DNA of 11,113 nucleotides, from assembly GCA_013054445.1 (NCBI GenBank), contig JAAMPI010001716.1, positions 1-11,113 on the forward strand, read 5' to 3'. Source of the DNA: Cudoniella acicularis. Lineage: Eukaryota; Ascomycota; Leotiomycetes; Helotiales; Helotiaceae. Position 1 is the stretch's first letter. Every line of letters starts with the position of its first letter. Below, piece by piece: positions 1 to 7,209 of the stretch. The notes under the pieces were generated by a model that was not told where the DNA came from, made no database searches, and saw only the letters and a list, made by a program, of their open reading frames with translations. A program made the position numbers and the translations under genes.

Positions 1-210
1 AGTCCTCGCACGATAGAAAATAATTTTCTAAGCTATTTTGTTCGCGATATAAGACGGCGTTAGTGAATTTGTACGCGTTTTCGTTAATGTCTTGTGACCT
101 GATGCCCAAATAATCGTACACCGATTATTACACTCACGACACCCGTAATGCTTCAAAAAAATATTATATAAACCGACGCCTAAGGAGATCTAGTCACAAA
201 CATCAAGTCA
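1..210. other. AT-rich left edge, no gene recognised
   Basis: I see no coding sequence here on either strand. It lies downstream of the HET relic, so it may hold that gene's old 3' end and terminator. It contains two perfect short palindromes: 14-30 (8-bp arms around one base) and 109-129 (AATAATCG, 5-nt loop, CGATTATT). There is also an A/T-rich stretch around 155-172. CpA dinucleotides are not obviously depleted, so it does not look like sequence hit by repeat-induced point mutation. Confidence 0.5.
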
Positions 211-1459
211 TCAGTTACTTTCCCACTGTGATACTTTATCATTAGAGCCAGAGAAGGGTATGGTGAAAAGAGGTAAAACCGTAAAACTCACCTCCGGCCT
301 TATCCCAACCGTATCGTCTGATATTTCGCATTCGGGTAACTGTTTATACCACTCCTTGCTATATTTTCTTAGCATCATCGCAATAGTTGAGCTCAGCTCT
401 TGCACACGCTTTCCCTCTGGGTCATATAGTTGGCTTGCACTAGGAAAGTGGCCAACGGCTCCAACACGCTCCATAACCCCGCTGACCTCGGATATTAGCA
501 GGAGGAACAGCGTCTAGAATTTCTAGATCAGTTCATCTTTAAATGCAATGCCGGTTCGAGAGCAACCTCGGCCCCTCCCTCGAAAAATGATGGTTCCAGT
601 CACTTGACTTCCTATTCTCTCTTCTCTATCCATGTTGGCATCGAAGTGGAGAGTACACCTATCAAGAAATCCATCCTAAAACATAAACCCATGTGAGCAG
701 ACTGTACCGTGGACACTTGAAGTAGCAACGTCCATGCAGAGATGTGGATGAACTGACTTAAACATCTATCCACCTTAAAATTGTTATAATTGCTCAAGAA
801 TTCTTGCCAATCTATAACCTTGGTCTTGCTGAGTTCAATACTCACTTCGACTTTGGGCAAACAAATCTCTGTGCCCCAATGAAAGGCTATTTCGCCCTCC
901 CAACCCACGCTAACTGAGGCCGCCGGATATTATGGGTTCTGTGGATGATTGACTCGTCCAGCAGAGCCATTCCAAGAATCCATGAACAGGATACACTTGC
1001 GGTGTACGAAAGACGTTTTTGTAGCTGTTAAGAGAAGATTCGAGCTTGGGAATGATGGGCGATCCCCAGAGGTTTAATACATGGTATGGTTGACCCTTGA
1101 ATCCCCCCAAGATCCCCAAAAACCCCTTCAGCCTGTCCGCCTTACGAGTAAGTGTCCGGCGTGTATATCCCTCAATTCGTGGTACTATGCTTATGGAAGC
1201 ACCGCCTAATGCCTTTGAAAAACAATTCAATCGAGAGAGAGTCAGAAGACAATGAGTCTTTTCGAAAGCTTTTTCGGTGAAATCTAGGACGTGATATTTC
1301 GGTTCAAGACATTGGTTGTCTTCGTCGTGCATTTGGCACCATGGGAGATCGAATGCTTCGTAGCAGCACATACGCCGACATTCGAAATATACCTGCTGTT
1401 CAAGGAATACAAGACGCCGTCTTGACAACAGCACTTCTTGGTATGTCCATGCCCTGGTG

Positions 1460-1491
1460 GCCCACGGAGAGAGTTCACCATGGAGAGAGTT
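1460..1491. repeat. 16-bp imperfect tandem duplication inside the HET domain
   Basis: Positions 1460-1475 and 1476-1491 match at 13 of 16 bases and share GGAGAGAGTT at their right ends. On the minus strand the duplication lies just before the conserved W-x-x-R-x-WTYQE block. It introduces a TGA and shifts frame, because 16 is not a multiple of 3. If one unit is skipped, the frame on the two sides agrees. This makes the repeat a likely inactivating lesion, though which unit is original is unknown. Confidence 0.75.
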
Positions 1492-2043
1492 TAAGAGTCA
1501 CCTTTGCACATGAAAGCGTGCTGGTAATTGTATGCCTTCCGATTTTTGCAAAGGTTTGTGGTTGCCGATGCCGAAGACTAACCCCAGGGAGGCCATATTC
1601 TAGATCTTTGCCAAAAGCGGCGATGATAGTAAGCTCAGGTTCATTATATATTTTATCTATCATACTGATTTGTGCGTCGGCTTTGGAAGTATTGCTTTGT
1701 CGATACAGTATCGATCGATCCATAAGTATTGGAATCCGAGATTCACCGTAACAGCGAGAGCGTCATCAATTGTGCAAGGAAGTAAAAATGGCAATTTGTG
1801 ACACGGAGAAGTAATTTCCTGAGCAAATCCCCAGACATAGCTCAATGTAACGTATGGAAGGTTCATTCTAGACACAATTTTGCGACTTTTGCAGTTGATT
1901 CGTCTGGGGTAAGGAATTGACATAGAGTTTTGCAAGCAACAGTGCTTTGTATACAAATCACTGCAAATACGCAACCTGTTCCGGATAATAGTAAAATCGA
2001 TGCAGTTCTTTCGGGGATGTCGAACTGGACCGCTTATATCAAC

Positions 2044-2112
2044 CTGAGAAACTAGAGATTTGTCTCTAGCAAACCCTCACAATATCTGTGGCGAGTGCCC
2101 TAGCATAGGTAC
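2044..2112 (-). other. Possible 69-nt intron in the HET relic (alternative: nonsense mutation)
   Basis: On the minus strand, GTACCT (from 2112) and TTTCTCAG (to 2044) would bound a 69-nt intron. Its length is a multiple of three and it contains the TGA at 2077-2079. The reading frame is the same on both sides whether or not it is removed. There is no clear CTRAC branch point. It is either a genuine intron or coding sequence with a premature stop; an alignment to intact paralogues would decide. Confidence 0.4.
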
Positions 2113-2457
2113 CGCCCAGCGCATGTCGTCATCCTGGGAATGGTAGGCTTTGAGGATCCAGTCAAATCTGTCACTATCTCCGAGAATCAAGGAAGCCAAG
2201 ATCCTGCAAAGACTGCATGTATCGAGCTGCCACCCACACATTGGGCCCAATTTAGTGATGTATACTTTTCGGGAGGTTGGTGAAAACAGGTACTTCTGCT
2301 TAGAGACCAAAGTTGCCCAAGACACTGAAAAAAGAGCATCGAGATCAAACTTTGCGCAACGGTCGCACAAAGTGTCGTCAGCCTTCACCCCAGGCACATT
2401 ATGATCGTCAATTTTCAGCAACGACCCTTCTTGAGTCTCGTCCGCGGGGTTGTCCAT

Positions 2458-3266
2458 GCCTCCTTTGCGGCAATTCGAGCGCGGTGCGTTGTTTTGTACT
2501 GATTATCTCGATCTGGAGAAAAGGATGCTCTAGGCAGAAGTTGAGAGTATGGAGGGTGACGGCGGTTATTCAAGGAGTTATCATTCGTGGAGGAGGCAAC
2601 AATATGCAAGGCTGAGAGGTTGCAATAGCATCTCATTGCCACGGCCTCCATCTTGGAGGAGAAAAGCTGGCAAGAGAGAGTATGCGGATAGGAAGAGCGA
2701 CGTTAGATCGAGGGTCGACCAGCATAGATTTGAGTGATCTCGTAAGTATCCGACAAGTCGTCTTTCGTAGGTGAGCCATTTCTATGTTCCCGCGAAGTCT
2801 TTCGGAGACTCTTGTCCAGGATCGCAGAGCAGCTTCGAAAAGATTTTTTGATTGAAGGGAGTCGTTGTCGAAGTAATCGCAAGTAAAGAAAAGGAAAGAA
2901 AAACGAGGAATGCTCTGTTGCGGTGGGAGGGCGAGAAGGGAAGGCACGATGGAGCTAGCCTTGCAGTACTTAGGTTCAGAAGCATGTATTTGTTGACGAG
3001 AAAGAAGGCGCGATTTCAAGTTGCTGCCACTTGGCAAAGTAATTTTGGTAGCACTTGGTTGAGACGTCCCTAGGGAAGCAAAATACAATGAGTTGTAGCC
3101 ATTATCGGTATTTTGAATTCTTTTCATGTGTACGAACACAAGACAACCCATCCATATATACACTAAATATCAAGCCAAATGATGCGCCCGCGCCATGCCA
3201 TGCATATATACAAGTCTTTAAAGTAAACGTCTTCATACAGATACGCAAAGATGCCTACAAAACACC
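2458..3266. other. Non-coding spacer: transporter 3' region and HET upstream region
   Basis: Both flanking genes are on the minus strand, so the right part holds the transporter 3' untranslated region and the left part the former HET promoter. Open frames here, including one of 176 codons at 2633-3163, have no recognisable domain and low-complexity composition; I treat them as chance. Two copies of CATATATACA (3153-3162 and 3203-3212) lie in the transporter's presumed 3' UTR. I see no RNA gene or transposon remnant. Confidence 0.5.
3155..3212 (-). promoter_or_regulatory. Two UGUAUAUA motifs in the transporter 3' UTR
   Basis: On the minus strand, TGTATATA occurs at 3155-3162 and at 3205-3212, about 105 and 55 nt past the transporter stop codon. 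Each sits in the ten-base repeat TGTATATATG. The octamer fits the PUF-protein consensus UGUANAUA and also resembles the yeast TATATA polyadenylation efficiency element. Either role is possible, and chance occurrence in AT-rich UTR sequence cannot be excluded. Confidence 0.3.
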
Positions 3267-4901
3267 TCATCGCAAGCGCTCAAGCGGCCTCCCCTCTCTT
3301 CTCCTCCCCAGCACAAACCACGCACAACTAGCCCAACACATCCCAATGCCAACCCACGCATAATTCGGCATCTTGAAACCTGACATGATGGGCAAGAGGA
3401 ATGCTGCTCTGGGTATGAACAGAAATGAGGTAGTGAGCGGACTCGTGGCACGTGTCAGCGCAATGGTGCTGTAGAAGACGGCCCAGCTCCCACAACCGCC
3501 ACAGAGGACCATCAACCAGTGGAAGAAGACATCGAGGATGTAGCAGTTCCGGGACATGTGTGTGATTTCCCCCGACAGGAACACGATCGGGGTGAGGATC
3601 ATAATCGATAGGAGGGATGTATAATGGAGCAATCGCCAATATGCCCGCGCTTCTTCCCGAGACCCAGAGTAGTCCGCGGGAGCATTCGAGGTCGGAAAGC
3701 TTCCAATCAGCTCACCCTGTGGCACTAAAGAAGCGACAAGGGATTTGTATGTTCGACTAAGTTGGACCGGGTATAATGCAACAAATATCGAAGAAAATAC
3801 TCCGGCAACTATGCTCTCCCAATTAAAATGAGTATTGCTGCGACATGTAGCCACAAGAAGTGTGAGGGTCGCGCAAAGAGTAGAGGAGAGGGTTGAGACA
3901 CGGTGAGAGGCCCCATTCAAGAAAGACGTGAATATGAGAGACAGTGGTACAATCCCAATCCGAGCCATCATGTAAATCGGAAGCTGGGCATACGCAAAAG
4001 ATAGGTTGCTCAAAGAGACCTTTGCGACGAAAATTATAGCAACTGGCAAAACTTGCTTCACAACTGCCATATCAAACTCAAACAACCCACCTCCAGCTAT
4101 GCCACCAGAGAAGCTAGAGGTCCATCGAGCAATTGATCCCAATGTCCCGAGATTCTTCTGCTGTCCCCGAAATCCAGGAGACGAGGTCTGTGGTTGTAGT
4201 GGTCTCGAAGGTGCAATCATGGCAGATACACCGGCGCTCGTAAGCCAAGGGCTAACCCATCGTGTGATGTATGCAGAAAGGAGGATAAAACAGTGTGCGA
4301 TGAGCAGTTCGAACAGGGTTGTCGTCAGAGGGTAGGGAAATTTGTAAACCCCGGCTATTAAGACCATCAGCTTCGTGTGTGATGTGTAGTTGTCTTTCAA
4401 GTACGCACTCCACAGGATGATTCTATTCATGAGGATAAGGCCGATTCCACAGCCGCCTAACCATAATACCAACACGCCAACAAAAATTGACCAGCCGATT
4501 TGTGTCGTAAAAAGCCATTGCCCAAAACCGCCCTGGTATAATAACGCCCTCCAACCCGTCATTTTGTAGTCATCTTCCGGGAGCAGTGACCGCCGTGAAG
4601 AAGCAGGATAATCGCCCCAGTCATCTTCGTCTGTTTCCGAAGCAGGATTCGAGTCTGAGTGTCGGCGCTGAAAAGGGGAGGGGGACCGCGAGATATTGAT
4701 TAGAGGAATTGAGGTTGCGCGGGAGTCGGAGGAATTGGGGCGGAGAGTGGACATTCTCGAGTGGGTGCCTTCTGTATCTGAATCAATGCTTCCTGATGAG
4801 TTGCTCTGGCGGTGATTTCGAGGTTGGGGTTTGCCAGAAAGCAGGTATTGGAGGGCCGGACGAAACGGATTGGGGGACTCGGTGTTCCTAAGAGTGAACA
4901 T
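3267..4901 (-). CDS. TPT/SLC35-family transporter (nucleotide-sugar-transporter-like)
   Basis: A single-exon, 544-residue integral membrane protein. Residues 1-115 are Ser/Thr-, Pro- and acid-rich and probably cytosolic, with an acidic patch ETDEDDWGDYP near 89-99. About nine to ten hydrophobic spans follow, at roughly 136-163, 189-212, 284-330, 338-353, 362-382, 427-444, 455-483, 490-508 and 513-532. A loop of about 70 residues (213-283) separates the first pair from the rest. The block KVSLSNLSFAYAQLPIYMMARIGIVPLSLIF (294-324) has the layout of the conserved core of drug/metabolite-superfamily carriers such as GDP-mannose or triose-phosphate translocators. The GALNK motif of Vrg4 GDP-mannose carriers is absent, so the substrate cannot be assigned. 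A Golgi or ER location is inferred from family behaviour. The start is the first ATG of the frame; its context is weak, and a second in-frame Met at residue 50 is a possible alternative. The gene shares a 324-bp divergent promoter with COX15. Confidence 0.72.
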   Translation of the reverse strand: MFTLRNTESPNPFRPALQYLLSGKPQPRNHRQSNSSGSIDSDTEGTHSRMSTLRPNSSDSRATSIPLINISRSPSPFQRRHSDSNPASETDEDDWGDYPASSRRSLLPEDDYKMTGWRALLYQGGFGQWLFTTQIGWSIFVGVLVLWLGGCGIGLILMNRIILWSAYLKDNYTSHTKLMVLIAGVYKFPYPLTTTLFELLIAHCFILLSAYITRWVSPWLTSAGVSAMIAPSRPLQPQTSSPGFRGQQKNLGTLGSIARWTSSFSGGIAGGGLFEFDMAVVKQVLPVAIIFVAKVSLSNLSFAYAQLPIYMMARIGIVPLSLIFTSFLNGASHRVSTLSSTLCATLTLLVATCRSNTHFNWESIVAGVFSSIFVALYPVQLSRTYKSLVASLVPQGELIGSFPTSNAPADYSGSREEARAYWRLLHYTSLLSIMILTPIVFLSGEITHMSRNCYILDVFFHWLMVLCGGCGSWAVFYSTIALTRATSPLTTSFLFIPRAAFLLPIMSGFKMPNYAWVGIGMCWASCAWFVLGRRREGRPLERLR

Positions 4902-5225
4902 AGGGGGATGGAGATAAAGATGTTCTCGGGCGCATCGAGAACTAGGCTGGTGTTTTCTAGTGCTGGATCATTGCGTGAGGAAGTGCGGTTGTTTCTAAAG
5001 TGCTGGTGGTTGGCGATCTGATAGCCTCACTGGTGGTGAACACGCGTCTGGACTTTTAATCAAGACCCTGGAAATCTGGCATCGGCGTCGGCATCGGCAA
5101 AACCTCGCGCCAAGCCCGCAATTCTGACCTGATTCTTGCTGACATAATCCAAAGCTCCTGGATATTGATATCGTCCCACCTTCAATCTTTTTTGGGGCCT
5201 CCTTCTGCAGGTCCAATTCTTCGCA
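4902..5225. promoter_or_regulatory. COX15: Divergent promoter between the transporter and COX15
   Basis: This 324-bp gap separates two start codons that face away from each other, so it must carry both promoters and both 5' untranslated regions. I see no clear TATA box. It includes a short GC-rich hexamer repeat, GGC(A/G)TC three times plus GGC, at 5078-5098. A CCAAT lies at 5212-5216, only about 9 nt before the COX15 ATG, too close to act as a normal upstream element. Confidence 0.6.
5078..5098. repeat. GGC(A/G)TC hexamer tandem repeat
   Basis: Three and a half copies of a 6-bp unit (GGCATC, GGCGTC, GGCATC, GGC) lie in the middle of the divergent promoter. It is a short imperfect microsatellite and could vary between strains; no function can be assigned. 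Confidence 0.6.
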
Positions 5226-6937
5226 ATGGCTTCACTTTTGCCCGGGCTGCGGAGGGTAGCTCCTAGGCTGTCCCTCGATTTCTTTATATGTCACCAATTA
5301 ATCAAACAGACCCGGCCGCTATCGAAGCTAAAGCTCCCGATAAAATCGAGTCCATCCCGAACAATTCGATTCAACAGCAGCGCAGCAGCTTTTCCCGAAA
5401 GCGCTGGCGCATTGAAGAAAGCCTCGCCATTGGGATCTCTCAGTGAGACAATAAAAGTCAGCAAGAAGGAAACGAAGAGTGTGGGCAAAAAGACTTTTTT
5501 TCCAGAGACAACCTCTAATCCAGTCGCATACTGGCTATTAGCAGGCGCAGCCTCTGTATTTGGGATTGTGGTATTTGGAGGCCTCACACGGCTGACTGAG
5601 TCTGGGTATACACCTTCTCTACTGGCATGCGTACATATATATACAAAAGTTAACATATCCGCAGCCTTAGCATCACAGAATGGAAACCAGTCACCGGCTC
5701 CCTTCCCCCAATGTCCGAATCGGACTGGGAATCCGAATTCGAAAAGTACCGCGCCTCTCCCGAATTCAAGCTCCTTAATCCCCACATGACAATTGAAGAA
5801 TTTAAGAAGATCTATTTTATGGAATGGGGGCACCGTCTCTGGGGTCGTTTCGTCGGACTTTCCTTCGTTCTTCCAGCAATATATTTCGTCTCCCGGCGCA
5901 GAGTATCAGCAAACATGTCCCTCCGCCTCCTAGGGATATCAGGATTGATTGGCTTCCAAGGTTTCCTAGGATGGTATATGGTGAAATCTGGACTGAAAGA
6001 CGATCTCTTCGCCCCTGGCTCCCACCCCCGAGTCTCCCAATACCGATTAACAGCCCACCTCGGAGCAGCATTCGTCTGCTATACAGCCATGCTCTGGAAC
6101 GGGCTCTCTATCCTCCGCGCCAACGCTCTACTCTCTCACCCTACCCGTGGACACTCCCAACTCCAAGCCCTCTCCTCCCCCACCCTCTCCCTATTTCGAA
6201 AATCCGTCATGGGGCTCGCCATCCTGGTCTTCATAACCGTCATGTCCGGCGGCCTCGTAGCCGGCCTCGATGCCGGCATGATCTACAATGAATTCCCACG
6301 CATGGGACTCGGCCTCACACCCCCCAAATCCGAGCTCTTCTCCGCCTTCTACAGCCGCCGCGAGGATCAAGGTGATCTTTGGTGGCGAAACATGCTCGAG
6401 AACCCCTCTCTCGTGCAACTCGACCACAGAATCTTAGCAACTACAACTTTCACCACTATCCTCGCCTTATGGGCCTACTCACGCTTCAACCCCCGCGTGC
6501 GAGCCGCCCTCCCCGCAAACGGGAGAAAAGGCATGCTCGGCGTCGTGCACCTCGCATTCCTCCAAGTCGCCCTCGGAATAAGCACCCTCATCTACCTGGT
6601 CCCCACCCACCTAGCCGCCGCCCACCAAGCCGGCAGCTTAGCCCTCCTAACCGGCGTCGTCGTCCTCGGAAGCAGAGTCTGGATCCCTCGCGCTACATGG
6701 AAAATAGTGCAAAAGAGGATTAAGATGGTAGCGGATGCGGGAATGGGTGGCAGCTCTCGTGCTCCTCATCACGTTCCTAATGTAAGGATGGCACAGGTTG
6801 AATCGAAGGGATCGCCGATTGGGTGGAAGGCAAAGAGGCATGAAGAGGGCAAGAGATTGGCAGATGAGTTGGAGATTATGAAGAAGATGGGGCCGCCGAA
6901 TATTGTTAGGAGGGTGAGCGGGGCGAAACCGAAATAG
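5226..6937 (+). CDS. COX15: Heme a synthase COX15 (join 5226..5605, 5665..6937)
   Basis: COX15 converts heme o to heme a in the mitochondrial inner membrane, for insertion into cytochrome c oxidase. Two exons give 550 residues. Residues 1-50 are basic and rich in Ser/Arg, with RTIRFN|SS near 45-52 resembling a matrix-processing site. The first membrane span (about 100-118) leads into GGLTRLTESG, and the intron then splits this family signature from LSITEWKPVTGSLPP. The four heme-ligand histidines expected of COX15/CtaA are present: His183 in EWGHRLWGRF, His258 in LTAHLGAAF, His381 in VQLDHR and His447 in AAAHQAG. The conserved GLVAGLDAGMIYNEFPRMG block is at 321-339. The C-terminal 75 residues are basic and probably face the matrix. 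The protein is longer than human COX15 (about 410) because of both ends. The ATG lies in a good context (GCAATGGC). No lesion is seen, so the gene is judged functional. Confidence 0.96.
5606..5664 (+). other. COX15: COX15 intron (59 nt)
   Basis: The donor is GTATAC and the acceptor CCGCAG, with a TTAAC branch-like sequence at 5650-5654. Removing it joins TCTGG to CCTTAGC in phase 2 and restores the unbroken family motif TESGLSITEWKP. The unspliced frame runs through but encodes an unrelated sequence, so splicing is needed. Confidence 0.93.
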
Positions 6938-7209
6938 AGGTGTATAGATATATATGCGTTTTTGGGTGCGTATTTGTGTGTGATTAGCGGATTATCTTTG
7001 TGGCATTGGTATAGGGTTTGAACAAGCGGGATGGTATGATAGCATGATTCTCAACTCTGCACTGTAAATAGCAAAGAAATATATCTTAAAAAAGAAAACG
7101 TTCATTCATTCATTTTCTTTTCTCTATCTATCTAGAGCGCCACGCCGCGCCGCAAAGGACAAACTACGAAATGCAGCAGTGCCTAGGCATCCATCCATTC
7201 ATCAACAAA
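6938..7209. other. Tail-to-tail spacer after COX15, with microsatellites
   Basis: This 272-bp gap holds the COX15 3' untranslated region and the truncated end of the lysyl-tRNA synthetase relic. The minus strand shows no trace of the missing synthetase C-terminus (no GGWGMGIDR-like coding). It contains a UGUAAAUA site at 7063-7070, an A-rich run near 7087-7098, a (TTCA)n tract at 7101-7114 and a (CTAT)n tract around 7122-7135. Confidence 0.6.
7063..7070 (+). promoter_or_regulatory. COX15: PUF-type UGUAAAUA element in COX15 3' UTR
   Basis: TGTAAATA lies about 126 nt past the COX15 stop codon, on the sense strand, preceded by C. It is an exact match to the yeast Puf3 recognition octamer, which is found in 3' UTRs of many nuclear genes for mitochondrial proteins, including cytochrome oxidase assembly factors. 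Use of the site in this fungus is inference. Confidence 0.4.

Larger units (their letters stand above)
211..2457 (-). pseudogene. HET-domain (heterokaryon incompatibility) gene, decayed
   Basis: HET proteins act in allorecognition and trigger death of fused, incompatible hyphal cells. The relic reads on the minus strand from an ATG at 2455-2457. An N-terminal Cys-rich region comes first (CDRCAKFDLDALF, later CSLCRILASL). The HET domain follows, starting with YVTLSYVWG (1828-1854, about residue 202), then WIDRYCID (1699-1722), AQISMIDKIY, EYGLPGVS, and WTYQE (1435-1449) followed by LLSRRRLVF and QQVYFECR. Less conserved C-terminal blocks are GWEGEIAF (just below 908), DRCLSQFIHISAW, and ISEVSGVMERVGAVG around 450-500. 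These blocks lie in different frames. Lesions are an in-frame TGA at 2077-2079 (unless spliced out), a 1-nt loss at about 1699, a 16-bp duplication at 1460-1491, frame changes at about 950-960, about 900 and between 560 and 612, and two TAG codons at 514-516 and 523-525. The family assignment is firm; the exact 3' end is not. Most HET genes belong to large families, so functional paralogues are likely elsewhere. Confidence 0.88.

Noticed and set aside
211..2457. Repeat-induced point mutation (RIP) as the cause of decay
   Set aside because: The lesions are mainly indels and a tandem duplication. CpA is not visibly depleted, and the clearest substitutions (in the synthetase) fall at CpG. Proper dinucleotide indices were not computed.
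2633..3163. 176-codon minus-strand open frame between the transporter and HET genes
   Set aside because: No domain, signal or membrane pattern; it starts inside presumed 3' UTR and overlaps other chance frames.
5291..5833. 180-codon minus-strand open frame
   Set aside because: It is the shadow of COX15 exon 1, the intron and the start of exon 2, which are firmly assigned on the plus strand.
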